Assembly: GCA_015075305.1 (NCBI GenBank)
Contig: JABTUS010000001.1
Location: forward strand, 372,001 to 436,000
Source of the DNA: Opitutaceae bacterium
GTDB lineage: Bacteria; Verrucomicrobiota; Verrucomicrobiia; Opitutales; Opitutaceae
Direction of reading: 5' to 3'
DNA length: 64,000 nucleotides
Below the pieces are notes generated by a model. It ran no database searches. It saw only the letters and a list, made by a program, of their open reading frames with translations, and had not been told where the DNA came from. The position numbers were made by a program, and so were the translations under genes. Shown piece after piece: positions 1-8,357 of the stretch (positions within the stretch are counted from its first letter, which is position 1; every line of letters begins with the position of its first letter).

Positions 1-1389
1 GCGGTTCCCCTCCGTCGAAACCGCGGCGCTGTCCGGGGCCGCATCATTTCCGGACTTCACATTCGGAGGTGTCAGCGCCCCCAGCTCCTCCAGAAGAGCG
101 TAGCCGGATCGGATCGCCTTGCCCGCCGGCGGATTGATGAACGGGAAGCGTTCGACGTCCCCCAGCCCGAACGCCTTCAAGCGAAGGATGACATCCGCAA
201 GATTCGCCCGCTGGATCTCAGGCTGCGTGAACCGCGGCCGCTCGTTGTATTCAGCTTCGGAATACAGGCGGATGCAGACCCCATCGGAAACGCGCCCCGC
301 CCTCCCCGCCCGCTGGTCGGCGCTGGACTGCGAGACCGCCTCGATCGGCAGGCGCCGCGTGCGCGCCTGCGGAGCGTATCGGCTGAGCCGGGCGAGACCG
401 GTGTCGACGACGTACCGGATGCCGGGAATCGTCAGCGAGGTTTCCGCAATGTTGGTCGCAAGCACCACCTTGCGGCGCTGGCTCGGGGAGAATACCTGCT
501 GCTGCTCCGCATTGGACAGTCTTCCAAAGAGCGGAACCACTTCGATCCTGGAACCTGGGCCGGCGCCGCGTTCATCCAGCAGGTCACGCAGTTCGCGAAT
601 GTCCCGCTCGCTCGGCAGGAAGACCAGCAGGTCGCCCTCGTCCGTCTCCGTCAGCACCTTCTCGATCGCCTGCGCCGCGCCATCCACATAGTGCAGCGCC
701 TCAACCCGCGCGGATTGCTCGGCTCCGCGATCCGGCTCCTCGGGGTCCTCGACATAATCGCTGCCGAGTCCGTCGAGGGGGGAATAGACCAGATCGACGG
801 GATGTGTCCGTCCGGAAACCTGGATGATCGGTGCGCCATCGAAAGCCTGGCTGAAAGCCTCGGTGTCGATCGTGGCCGAGGTGATGATGATCTTCAGCTC
901 GGGGCGCCTGAATCGAAGGGTGCGCAAATGACCCAGCAGGAAATCGATGTTGAGCGATCGTTCGTGTGCCTCGTCAATGATGATGGTGTCATAGGCCCGC
1001 AGCATCGGGTCGCTCTGGACCTCCGCGAGGAGCATGCCATCGGTCAGGAACTTGATGACGGTGCCGCGCGAGGTGCGGTCATCGAAGCGGATCTTGCAGC
1101 CAACCGGTCCGCCCCATTCGACACCCAGTTCCTCCGCGACACGGCGCGACACCGACAATGCGGCGACGCGGCGCGGTTGCGTGCAGGCGATCATGCCGCG
1201 GCTTCCCCGACCCGCAACGAGGCACATCTTTGGAATCTGCGTCGTCTTGCCCGAGCCCGTTTCCCCGGCAAGAATCACCACGGGATGTTCCTGAAGCGTG
1301 GCGATGATCTCCCCGGCCCGCGCCGAAATCGGCAGGTCCGGCGGGAAGTCAACGCGGAAGGCAAAAGGCTTTTGATCTGGCTTTGGCAC
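1..1389 (-). CDS. hrpA: HrpA-type DEAH-box ATP-dependent helicase, C-terminus cut by window edge
   Basis: The minus strand is open from a GTG at 1389 to the window edge, so the first 463 residues are present. Walker A ([10 protein letters not shown]) lies near residue 42, the DEAH box (DEAHER) near 138 and the SAT motif near 169. The C-terminal helicase lobe follows, with motif VI-like QRAGRAGR near 350. This is the layout of superfamily 2 DEAH RNA helicases. The early sequence resembles HrpA more than the HrpB encoded at 52938-55514. No ATG lies upstream in frame, so the GTG start is inferred. The start is only 32 bp from the divergent membrane-protein gene at 1422. The role in RNA unwinding or ribosome rescue is known for the family and not shown here. 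Confidence 0.9.
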   Translation of the reverse strand, partial: MPKPDQKPFAFRVDFPPDLPISARAGEIIATLQEHPVVILAGETGSGKTTQIPKMCLVAGRGSRGMIACTQPRRVAALSVSRRVAEELGVEWGGPVGCKIRFDDRTSRGTVIKFLTDGMLLAEVQSDPMLRAYDTIIIDEAHERSLNIDFLLGHLRTLRFRRPELKIIITSATIDTEAFSQAFDGAPIIQVSGRTHPVDLVYSPLDGLGSDYVEDPEEPDRGAEQSARVEALHYVDGAAQAIEKVLTETDEGDLLVFLPSERDIRELRDLLDERGAGPGSRIEVVPLFGRLSNAEQQQVFSPSQRRKVVLATNIAETSLTIPGIRYVVDTGLARLSRYAPQARTRRLPIEAVSQSSADQRAGRAGRVSDGVCIRLYSEAEYNERPRFTQPEIQRANLADVILRLKAFGLGDVERFPFINPPAGKAIRSGYALLEELGALTPPNVKSGNDAAPDSAAVSTEGNR

Positions 1390-1421
1390 GGTGTAATCGC
1401 GGGAATGTCCCTTCCCTAACG

Positions 1422-1949
1422 ATGGCTGGCAAGTTCGACGCTCCTCCTCCTCTCCCGCACGAAGTCCTCGAACGGGTGCTCCGTGTCTCGCAGATTGACG
1501 GTCGGATGCTCTTGTTCATCGCAGGCGGTTTCGCGCTTGTCTCCGCCTACGCCGGCGACGCGCTCGGCGCGATCGTCGGCTGCTGCGCCGCGGGAGCAGG
1601 GGCCCTCGAGCTTCATGGTGCCGGTCGCTTGCGTTCCGGCAGCATCGCGGGCATCCGGGATCTTGTCAGGAGTCAATTGCTTCTGCTGGGCGTGATCTTC
1701 GGCTACGTCGGGTATCAACTGGGCAATTTTCAACCGGAGGCCATCCTGTCGGCGGTGACGCCGGCACTCAAGGAGCGGTTCACAGAAATGGGCATCAGCT
1801 CTGATCAATATCTGCCGATCCTCAGGCAATCCTACTATTTCGGCTACGTCGCGGTCGCGCTGGTCTCCCTCGTCTATCAAGGCAGTCTGGCACTCTACTA
1901 CCGCCGGTCGCGCAGGGTGATTGCGCGCGCATTTGAAGATTCGGATTGA
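1422..1949 (+). CDS. Small integral membrane protein of unknown function
   Basis: A 175-residue protein starting at ATG 1422 ([12 protein letters not shown]). I do not recognise the family. Hydrophobic stretches near residues 25-60, 85-105 and 140-165 suggest three or four membrane segments. It ends in a short basic and acidic cytoplasmic-looking tail ([15 protein letters not shown]). It is transcribed away from the hrpA-like gene, with only 32 bp between the starts. An in-frame upstream start at 1383 would overlap that gene, so I prefer 1422. The next gene downstream begins 93 bp later. Confidence 0.7.
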   Translation: MAGKFDAPPPLPHEVLERVLRVSQIDGRMLLFIAGGFALVSAYAGDALGAIVGCCAAGAGALELHGAGRLRSGSIAGIRDLVRSQLLLLGVIFGYVGYQLGNFQPEAILSAVTPALKERFTEMGISSDQYLPILRQSYYFGYVAVALVSLVYQGSLALYYRRSRRVIARAFEDSD

Positions 1950-2042
1950 TGGGACAGGTAGCCCGGTGCCGCAACTGGCAATGGCACCGCACCGTCCCGC
2001 CGGAGCTTGAGCGGGAAATGTTCCCATGCCAGAGTATCCGCC

Positions 2043-2684
2043 ATGTCCAGGGAGCGCTACATACTCGCCAAACAGCGGTGGGCCGAAAAACAGGTCGCCG
2101 CTGGTTTTCGCCCACGCGTCGATCCGGCTCGGGAACGCCTCCCTCCAGGGCAGAAACTGACGCAGGGATTCCCTGTGCTCGACCTCGGCGTGCAGCCACG
2201 GATTCCGTTGAACGAATGGCGGCTGACCCTCGACGGATTGCTCGGAAATCCGACCTGTCTCACCTGGGATGATTTCAACGCCCTGCCGCAGGTCTCGGAT
2301 GTCAGTGACTTCCACTGTGTGACCACCTGGAGCAGGTTCGACTGTCGCTGGAGCGGCGTGGCGTTCACGACATTGTACGAGCTGGCCCGCCCCGGCCCGG
2401 AGGCGCAGTGCGTCTACTTCACCGGGTACGACGGGTATTCCACCAATGTGTCGCTTGAGCAGTGCCTCGCCGAGGATGTGCTCATCGCGACGACCTTTGA
2501 GGAGAAGCCACTGACGCTCGAGCACGGCGGTCCGGCCCGCGTGATCATTCCAGGGCTCTATGCCTGGAAGGGGGCAAAGTTTGTGAAGGGAATCTCCTTC
2601 CTTGCCGGGGACAAGCTCGGCTTCTGGGAGGTCCGCGGCTACTCCAGCACCGGCGATCCGTGGAAGGAGGAGCGCTACGCCTGA
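2043..2684 (+). CDS. Sulfite oxidase-like molybdopterin-binding oxidoreductase
   Basis: A 213-residue protein of the oxidoreductase molybdopterin-binding domain family (the sulfite oxidase/YedY fold). The stretch DFHCVTTWSRFDCRW near residues 92-106 carries the cysteine expected to coordinate molybdenum. The conserved tail motif GLYAWKGAKFVKGI is also present. There is no signal peptide and no heme domain, so it resembles the short cytoplasmic proteins annotated 'sulfite oxidase-like oxidoreductase', whose substrate is unknown. ATG 2043 (MSRERYILAKQ) is chosen over an upstream in-frame start at 2007. A mobA gene lies convergently downstream, but this enzyme family normally uses the cofactor without the nucleotide that MobA adds. 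Confidence 0.88.
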   Translation: MSRERYILAKQRWAEKQVAAGFRPRVDPARERLPPGQKLTQGFPVLDLGVQPRIPLNEWRLTLDGLLGNPTCLTWDDFNALPQVSDVSDFHCVTTWSRFDCRWSGVAFTTLYELARPGPEAQCVYFTGYDGYSTNVSLEQCLAEDVLIATTFEEKPLTLEHGGPARVIIPGLYAWKGAKFVKGISFLAGDKLGFWEVRGYSSTGDPWKEERYA

Positions 2685-2735
2685 TCCCGCCCGGAGCCGG
2701 TGCGCTTCGCGGGTGCGACCGGGTGAACGGGACTG

Positions 2736-2798
2736 CCGAATGCGAAAAGTGAGGTTTGACCCTTGATTAAGGGGTCAAACCTCACTTTTCGCATTCGG
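2736..2798. repeat. Perfect 27-bp inverted repeat (long hairpin)
   Basis: Positions 2736-2762 are the exact reverse complement of 2772-2798, around a 9-base loop (TTGATTAAG). The arm contains AAAAGTGAGGTTTGACCC. It sits between the convergent molybdoenzyme and mobA genes. A 27-bp perfect stem is longer than an ordinary terminator and lacks a T-run, although it could still stop transcription in both directions. It resembles the dispersed stem-loop (REP-like) sequences that RAYT transposases mobilise. No RAYT gene and no second copy was seen in this window. Confidence 0.85.
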
Positions 2799-2816
2799 GG
2801 ATGCTCCAGCCACGAT

Positions 2817-3422
2817 TCAGAGGGTGCGGTCATCAAGATCCCGGGGGCGGTTCAGGTTGTGAAACCAGGCTTCCTCACGGGGGGCAACCGGGCGCGTGAA
2901 GAGTTTTCCACGATCGCCGGCACTTGCAAGCAGCCGCTGCAGCGACCGCCCTCCCCCAAGCATGGCATCCCGCCACCCGGCCATCCATGAACGCGGGTAG
3001 ACGGATGCCAGCGGCTCGAACGATCCATCCGCGAGCCGTCCGCAGGCGCCCGAATCCACCCGGCATTCTCGAGCCAGCTCCCGCAGCCAGTCGACCGGCA
3101 GCCACGGCAGGTCGACCGCCAGGACAAACAGGTGCGAGGCCGTGCTTCGCTCGAATGCGGCCAAAATCCCGGCGATCGGACCCGCGCCAGGGACAGTGTC
3201 GTGCACGCAATGGATTTCGCCAGCAGCCCAGTCCTGGTCCCTCCTGACCGATAGAAAGACCCTCCGCGCACCAGCCTCCACAAGCATCGAGTGCTGGCGC
3301 TGCCAGAGCAGGCGGCCGTCGCGCAGCGCGAGACAGGCCTTGTCCGTCCCCATGCGGCTCGACTTCCCCGCTGCGAGAAGCACCCCATCGAAGCTCAGCC
3401 CGTGGCTTGACGGCGCATTCAC
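2817..3422 (-). CDS. mobA: Molybdenum cofactor guanylyltransferase MobA
   Basis: A 201-residue nucleotidyltransferase. The N-terminal nucleotide-binding signature LLAAGKSSRMGTDKACL begins near residue 13. VHDTVPGAGPIAGILAAF and the metal-site-like motif LAVDLPWLP follow. The length is typical of MobA, which attaches GMP to molybdopterin for DMSO-reductase-family enzymes. The GTG at 3422 is the plausible start. It lies 4 nt after the stop of the GNAT gene (3427), so the two are almost certainly co-transcribed. NTP-transferase relatives such as MocA or GlmU-like proteins are less likely given the short length and motifs. Confidence 0.88.
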   Translation of the reverse strand: MNAPSSHGLSFDGVLLAAGKSSRMGTDKACLALRDGRLLWQRQHSMLVEAGARRVFLSVRRDQDWAAGEIHCVHDTVPGAGPIAGILAAFERSTASHLFVLAVDLPWLPVDWLRELARECRVDSGACGRLADGSFEPLASVYPRSWMAGWRDAMLGGGRSLQRLLASAGDRGKLFTRPVAPREEAWFHNLNRPRDLDDRTL

Positions 3423-3426
3423 GACC

Positions 3427-4380
3427 TCAGCCGCTTTCCGGAAGAAATGTCGGGAAGGAAACCCCACGGCGTGGCGGACAGCAGCCGAGGCACTGCGCCA
3501 TGTGCAGCTCCACATTGCGCGAGCCCCAGGCGTAGGCCGTGCGAACCAGCTTCTCCGCCGCGCACGGCGCCAGGATGAGCGGTGCCCTGCCACGCAGGCT
3601 GTCCAACGCGACCCAAAGCAAAGCCAGGGCAGCATCGTCGTCAACCGCCGCACCAGGGCCGATCTTGAGGTTGCGCTCATCGTGGCTCGCCACAAGAAAC
3701 CCCTGCACTTCACCCGCCGGAGTCTCCTGCAGCCAGGTGCGCCATGACCCCGACTTCCCCGTGAGGAAATAGTGATAGTCTTTCTCGCGGGAAATTCCCT
3801 GGAGTTGCAGTTCAAGACCGGCCATGGCGGCGCAGTCGGCGGGTGTCGCGCTGCGCACACGCGAGATCCCCTCCGGCGGATCCGCCCGCAGGCCTCCCGC
3901 AGGGACATTCACCGTCAGATCCTGGTAGAGCGTATGTGGGACAAAACCGAGCCGCGTGTACAAGGAGAAGGAATCGAGATTCAGAGCGCTGGAGACAAGG
4001 CGCACGGGTTTGCCTTCCCGCTTCGCCCGAAGTATCACGGGTTCGATGAGCGCACGCGCCACGCCCCGCCCCTGCGCCTCCGTCGCCGTGGCCACAATGC
4101 CGATGGAGATGTGAGTGGGTCTGGGATGCACGAAACACACGCCGATGACGGCGCCGCTGGATCGGTCGCGCGCGACCAAGGCCTCGCCGGGATCCAGTTC
4201 GTCATAGACTTCGGGGATCACCAAAAAGGGCGTGTGGGTTTCGCCGAATCGTTCCCCCTGCCCCAGCCGTTGCTGGTACCAGTTGTAAAGGGAGGAATGC
4301 AGCAATCGGGCAACCGCATCGTGCTCCCCAGCCTGCAGTGGCTCAATGGTGAACGTTTGCCGGGTTGTTATGCTGCTCAT
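3427..4380 (-). CDS. GNAT-family N-acetyltransferase, two-domain
   Basis: A 317-residue protein starting at ATG 4380 (MSSITTRQTFTIEPL). The first half is a GNAT fold with the acetyl-CoA-binding stretch EAQGRGVARALIEP near residues 106-119, followed by SLYTRLGFVPH. The second half (after about residue 175) looks like a degenerate second GNAT domain. The substrate cannot be read from the sequence. The stop is 4 nt before mobA and the start is 16 nt after the M20 remnant, so the three form one transcription unit. Confidence 0.8.
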   Translation of the reverse strand: MSSITTRQTFTIEPLQAGEHDAVARLLHSSLYNWYQQRLGQGERFGETHTPFLVIPEVYDELDPGEALVARDRSSGAVIGVCFVHPRPTHISIGIVATATEAQGRGVARALIEPVILRAKREGKPVRLVSSALNLDSFSLYTRLGFVPHTLYQDLTVNVPAGGLRADPPEGISRVRSATPADCAAMAGLELQLQGISREKDYHYFLTGKSGSWRTWLQETPAGEVQGFLVASHDERNLKIGPGAAVDDDAALALLWVALDSLRGRAPLILAPCAAEKLVRTAYAWGSRNVELHMAQCLGCCPPRRGVSFPTFLPESG

Positions 4381-4396
4381 GGTTTCGCGCGCGGAT

Positions 4397-4642
4397 TCAG
4401 CGGGTAAGCCGGTAAACCAAAATTGCCGTGCGCTTGACGAGCTCGGGGGCGCTTGAAAGATCCGCCCACTCCGATGGCGCATGCGCCCCGCCTCCCCGCA
4501 GGCCAAGACCGTCGATCGCGGGAAGCGGGGGCGTCACAAAGGCCATATCCCCCGCCCCGCGGCCCTTTGGATCAAGCGCGGCAAAGCCATGTGAACAGGC
4601 TGCCACCACAATCAATGCACCCAGGACGCGGCGAATGCTCAT
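4397..4642 (-). pseudogene. M20-family peptidase remnant: signal peptide joined to the last ~55 residues
   Basis: The 81-residue frame begins with a signal peptide (MSIRRVLGALIVVAACSHGF). It then runs straight into sequence that resembles the extreme C-terminus of secreted M20/glutamate carboxypeptidases: RGAGDMAFV, DGLGLRGGGAHAPSEW, and ELVKRTAILVYRLTR to the stop. The 300 or more catalytic residues normally in between, including most metal ligands, are absent. The frame is open, which suggests an in-frame internal deletion. It could still be translated as a short secreted peptide. It lies directly upstream of the GNAT and mobA genes on the same strand. The family assignment is from memory of the motif and was not searched. 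Confidence 0.65.
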
Positions 4643-4764
4643 GGAACCACCAGATCAGTGCGGAAGCCCCGAGTCGAGTCCCGGCGCAGCGAACCCTCCA
4701 GGACGCGAATTCGTTCTGCGTCGCGGGAGTTGCGCGCGATCGCAACGTCACTAGATTGACGGCA

Positions 4765-5055
4765 ATGAACATCACGCATGATCCCGGGCGACACCTTTTC
4801 CAGCTATCGCTTCCCGAAGGTGATGCAGTCCTTGAGTACGCGCTGGTTCCACCGAATGCCGTCAATTTTGTCCACACCTTCGTGCCAGAGACCCTGCGTG
4901 GTCGCGGCTACGCGGAGGAACTCGTGAAGGCGGGTCTCGCCTGGGCGCAGTCGCAGTCGCTGCAGGTGACGGCATCATGCAGTTATGTGGCGCGGCACCT
5001 GAAGCGTCATCCGCTCGGGCGGCAGGAATCGCACAGCCGCGCAACGGCCGGCTGA
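4765..5055 (+). CDS. Small GNAT-like predicted acetyltransferase (COG2388 type)
   Basis: A 96-residue protein starting at ATG 4765 (MNITHDPGRHLFQLSL). It has the short acetyltransferase layout: EYALVPPNAVNFVHTFVPETLRGRGYAEELVKAGL, with the acetyl-CoA loop RGRGYAEEL near residues 45-53, then a CSYVARHLKRHP tail. Members of this family are about 90-100 residues long and of unknown substrate. It runs divergently from the M20 remnant/GNAT/mobA unit. The next gene on the same strand starts 72 bp downstream. Confidence 0.8.
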   Translation: MNITHDPGRHLFQLSLPEGDAVLEYALVPPNAVNFVHTFVPETLRGRGYAEELVKAGLAWAQSQSLQVTASCSYVARHLKRHPLGRQESHSRATAG

Positions 5056-5127
5056 TGCGACAGCCTGACAACCCGACGATCGCGGCCACATTCGACGCCC
5101 GAACTCAAGCGCCATCCCTCTTTCATC

Positions 5128-6096
5128 GTGGAATTCAAAGACTACTACGCCACTCTCGGTGTTCCCAGAAGCGCATCCGCAGAGGATCTGAAAAAGGCCT
5201 TCCGCCAGCTTGCCAGAAAGTATCATCCGGATGTCGCCAAGGACAAGCGTGGCGCCGAGGAGAAGTTCAAGGAAATCAACGAGGCCTACGAGGTGCTCGG
5301 CGATCCGGAAAAGCGCAGGCGGTATGACACCCTGGGGGCTGACTGGCAGGAAGGTTTTCCACCGCCCCGACGCGGCAGCCGCCGGCCCGCCGGGCAGCCG
5401 GATGAGGAGCAGGCCTACGAGTTCAATTTCGGGGGCAGCACCGGCTTCAGCGATTTCTTCGAGCAGTTCTTTGGGCAGCGAAGCCGGGGCAGGCGCATGC
5501 CGACGATGGATGAGGACGATCCCTTTCGCGGGGGCGCGCGCGGATCCATGCGGGGGCGTGACATCGAGGGCGACATCATGGTCACGCTGCGCGAGGTGCT
5601 GAACGGGGCGGTGCGGGCCATCAGCCTGCAGCGCAGCGACCCCCATACGGGAGAGATCGAGACGCAGACCTTGAAGGTCAAGATTCCCGCGGGTGTTCGC
5701 GAGGGACAGATCATCAGGGCCCGTGGAAAGGGCAGTCCCGGGACCGGCCGTGGTGATCCGGGCGATCTGCTGCTGCATGTGCGCCTCGCCGCCGATCCTG
5801 ATTTTCGGGTGCATGGCTCCGACCTCTATTACGACCTCTCCATTCCCTCATGGAATGCGGTCCTCGGTTCGACGGAGAAGGTTCCCACCCTCAGCGGGCG
5901 CATCGCCATCAAGATCCCCCCGGGAACGCCTGATGGACACTCCCTGCGAGTGAAGGGACACGGGCTCCCCACAACGGGCAGCACGGTTCGCGGGGATCTC
6001 TATGTCGTGATCTCGATCACAGTGCCCGCACAGGTGTCTCCCGAGGAACGTGCGCTTTGGGAAAAGCTGCGGACCCTCTCGGGCGCACGAACCTGA
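5128..6096 (+). CDS. cbpA: DnaJ-class chaperone, CbpA type
   Basis: A 322-residue protein with an N-terminal J domain. HPD is present ([11 protein letters not shown], near residue 33), as are [21 protein letters not shown] and a short G/F-type linker ([19 protein letters not shown]). The C-terminal DnaJ substrate-binding domain follows directly ([21 protein letters not shown] onward). There is no CxxCxGxG zinc-finger region, so it is CbpA/DnaJB-like and not DnaJ. It would stimulate DnaK. The start codon is a GTG at 5128. It converges on the oxidoreductase gene, 46 bp away. Confidence 0.9.
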   Translation: MEFKDYYATLGVPRSASAEDLKKAFRQLARKYHPDVAKDKRGAEEKFKEINEAYEVLGDPEKRRRYDTLGADWQEGFPPPRRGSRRPAGQPDEEQAYEFNFGGSTGFSDFFEQFFGQRSRGRRMPTMDEDDPFRGGARGSMRGRDIEGDIMVTLREVLNGAVRAISLQRSDPHTGEIETQTLKVKIPAGVREGQIIRARGKGSPGTGRGDPGDLLLHVRLAADPDFRVHGSDLYYDLSIPSWNAVLGSTEKVPTLSGRIAIKIPPGTPDGHSLRVKGHGLPTTGSTVRGDLYVVISITVPAQVSPEERALWEKLRTLSGART

Positions 6097-6142
6097 CAAG
6101 CCCAATCCGGCCGGTTGCTTGACCGGAAGGGGCGCCCGCGGA

Positions 6143-7450
6143 TCAGGCCATTTTCAGCGACCTGGACTTGCGATCATAAACAACCCTGCGGCCCGTCTCG
6201 TAGGATCGCACCGCCATCAGCACGGCGACGGCGTGCTGATAGCCCGCGTCGATTGAAGCGTGCGGCGTCCTGCCGTCGCGCATGCACTGGAGCCAGTTCA
6301 GAAAATGATCCGGCTGATCGATCGGCTTGACCTCGTTCTGTCCGCGAATCCTGCCATCGCGACGGCCGCCCCCTTCCGCGCTGTAGGTGGGCGCGTTCCA
6401 GTTGTCCATCTTGAGCACACCCTTGTCGCCAAAAAACTTCCGGGTGTTGCCGTAGCCATTGCCGAAATTGTTCGAACTGGTGAGCAGAAATCCCTCGGGA
6501 TAAATCCAGCTCCCCTGCACGCAATCCGGAACGGTGAAGCGATTCTCGTCCTTCCAACTGAAAATGCCGCCGTTGCACATGCAGGAATCCGGGATGCTGC
6601 AGGCCGTCACATAGTGCGCGAGATCCAGAAAATGCGCACCCCACTGCGGAATCGGCCCCTGGCAGAATTCGTAATAGCCATACCACGCCGCAAACTGACG
6701 GGCATTGAACGGACGCTTCTCACGATCGCCAAGAAATTCGTTCCAGTCCAGATCCTCCTTCCTCACCTCCGGTTCCCGCGAGAGGTAGGGATACCAGTAG
6801 GGCTGCTCGCCATTGCGACACTCCTCGATGCGGGAAAGTTTCCCGAGCAGGCCGCTGGTGACCACTTCGCGGGCCCCCACAACCGACGGAAGGCTTCGAA
6901 GCTGCGTGCCAACCTGCACGACGGTGCCGGCTTGCTTCACCGCGTCACAGGCGCGCACCAGTTTGTCCATCTCGGTCGCGAGCGGCTTCTCGACGTAAAT
7001 GTGTTTTCCCGCCTTCGCAGCCGCCTCCAGGTGGGTGGTGTGGTGAAAATCGGGGGACGCGATCATCACGGCATCCAGTCCGTTCATCGCGAGAAGATCC
7101 CGGTAGGTGGTGAAGGCCTTCGCCTCGCGCCCAAACCATTCCTTGACCATCGCATTCGCATTCTCGCGGGCCACCCGCCAGGGGTCACAGACGGCGACTA
7201 TCTCAAAATTCGTCTCCTTGACGAATTTGTGGATCCCCACCATGTGCGCCTTTCGACCGCGCTCACCGCAGCCGATGATGCCAATGCGAATGCGGTCATT
7301 CGCGCCAATCGAACGCGTGCGCTCCGCTGCGGTCAGTCCCGCAAAACCACCGGAAAGCGCGGTTCCCGCGGCAAGCGCGGCGGAAGTCTTGATGAAATTT
7401 CGGCGGGGAACCTGGGTCGAAGATGCTGAAAACGGGATTGGGTTTTTCAT
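6143..7450 (-). CDS. Tat-exported Gfo/Idh/MocA-family oxidoreductase
   Basis: A 435-residue protein starting at ATG 7450. Residues 16-45 hold a twin-arginine signal (PRRNFIKTSAALAAGTAL). An N-terminal NAD(P)-binding Rossmann motif (IGIIGCGERGRKA) follows near residue 58. The family signature GKHIYVEKPLATEMD is near 155, and the large C-terminal domain follows. Verrucomicrobia and Planctomycetes carry many such exported sugar or cyclitol oxidoreductases. The substrate is not predictable. Upstream is a 320-bp gap that must hold its promoter. Confidence 0.9.
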   Translation of the reverse strand: MKNPIPFSASSTQVPRRNFIKTSAALAAGTALSGGFAGLTAAERTRSIGANDRIRIGIIGCGERGRKAHMVGIHKFVKETNFEIVAVCDPWRVARENANAMVKEWFGREAKAFTTYRDLLAMNGLDAVMIASPDFHHTTHLEAAAKAGKHIYVEKPLATEMDKLVRACDAVKQAGTVVQVGTQLRSLPSVVGAREVVTSGLLGKLSRIEECRNGEQPYWYPYLSREPEVRKEDLDWNEFLGDREKRPFNARQFAAWYGYYEFCQGPIPQWGAHFLDLAHYVTACSIPDSCMCNGGIFSWKDENRFTVPDCVQGSWIYPEGFLLTSSNNFGNGYGNTRKFFGDKGVLKMDNWNAPTYSAEGGGRRDGRIRGQNEVKPIDQPDHFLNWLQCMRDGRTPHASIDAGYQHAVAVLMAVRSYETGRRVVYDRKSRSLKMA

Positions 7451-7770
7451 GGGTGGAATTGCGAACGTGAATCTTAACAAACTGGTTCGCTCATCCGTAA
7501 ATTCAAAGTGAAAAATGCTCACATCGTACACCCCAAAAGCGCGGAAACATCGCGGATCATGCCGATATTCCCAAACCGCTGCCAGGGATCGACAATCCGA
7601 CGGTGCCAGAAGGGTTTGGTCTTGGGCATCTTGTCGACCGCGGCCACGGATGCCCGCAGGATATTCACACAGATTCAACAATTCATTCCCGCCACCTGCG
7701 TATTTCCCCGACTTGCGATGGGGAAAAACCCGGATGGAACCTCCACGTAGTTTCGCGTATCTTCACCGCC
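7451..7770. other. 320-bp divergent intergenic region, no gene recognised
   Basis: This stretch separates the minus-strand Tat oxidoreductase from the plus-strand 125-residue protein and must hold both promoters. I found no convincing coding frame, RNA gene, long palindrome or repeat in it. Small open frames here have no recognisable product. Confidence 0.5.
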
Positions 7771-8148
7771 ATGAAGATCCGTTCCCGCGAAGAAATCATC
7801 AGGACGCTGCCACCCGATGTGGAGATGTCGCCGGCCACCTACACAGCCTGCAACGGCCTGCTGCATTTCACCCTTCCTGAATCCTCGGAGCGACTGTTTC
7901 TCGACATCTCGCTCTCGCAATGGCTTTCAATCGACCGCACCGCACCAGCGGTGCAGGAAGTGGTCAGCCAGCTTTTTGGGGTCCTCAAGAGGCTCGGCGT
8001 GCAGATAAACGACCTTCGTGAGTGGCTGTTTGACCAGTCGGTGAATGCCATCGACCGCTGCATCAGCGGCGACACCTATGGCAATGTGATCGTCGCGTCT
8101 TCACGCAATGGCAACGGCGTGATTTCCTTCCACTGCAGATTTCTGTGA
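7771..8148 (+). CDS. Conserved-looking hypothetical protein, 125 residues
   Basis: The frame starts at ATG 7771 (MKIRSREEIIRTLPPD). There is no signal peptide or membrane segment. I recognise no domain. The sequence is balanced, with an alternating hydrophobic pattern (FTLPESSERLFLDISLSQWL) and a hydrophobic C-terminal strand (NVIVASSRNGNGVISFHCRFL). That fits a small folded cytoplasmic alpha/beta protein. A rho-independent terminator follows 20 bp after the stop, which supports it as a real gene in a one-gene unit. Confidence 0.6.
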   Translation: MKIRSREEIIRTLPPDVEMSPATYTACNGLLHFTLPESSERLFLDISLSQWLSIDRTAPAVQEVVSQLFGVLKRLGVQINDLREWLFDQSVNAIDRCISGDTYGNVIVASSRNGNGVISFHCRFL

Positions 8149-8168
8149 GGGGCTTCTGATAGAGCCGT

Positions 8169-8198
8169 GACCCCGCCGCTCCTCTGGACGGCGGGGTC
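8169..8198 (+). terminator. Rho-independent terminator hairpin
   Basis: A perfect 10-bp GC-rich stem, GACCCCGCCG (8169-8178) with CGGCGGGGTC (8189-8198), encloses a 10-base loop and is followed by TCTTGCTTG. It lies 20 bp after the stop of the 125-residue gene and well before the methyltransferase gene. The trailing T content is modest. Confidence 0.75.
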
Positions 8199-8357
8199 TC
8201 TTGCTTGCGCGAACCGCTTCTGGCGTCGCGAAGCTGCATTTTCACGGCGATGCAGGGCGGCACGCAGCGGTCGTTGCCAAAACTTACGACTCGCGCTCGG
8301 CGAAGGGGCCATCGAAAGTAGGCGTTCGCTCATGTGCAACTGCTGCTTCGATTCTCC

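Noticed and set aside
691-1419. 242-residue plus-strand frame opposite the HrpA-type gene
   Set aside because: It has no family similarity, and the minus strand encodes clear DEAH helicase motifs across the same bases.
2763-2990. 75-residue frame starting inside the hairpin
   Set aside because: It is made of hairpin and antisense mobA sequence, with no plausible ribosome site or protein features.
5128-5260. The DnaJ-like gene as full DnaJ
   Set aside because: It has no CxxCxGxG zinc-finger repeats and only a short G/F linker, so CbpA type fits better.
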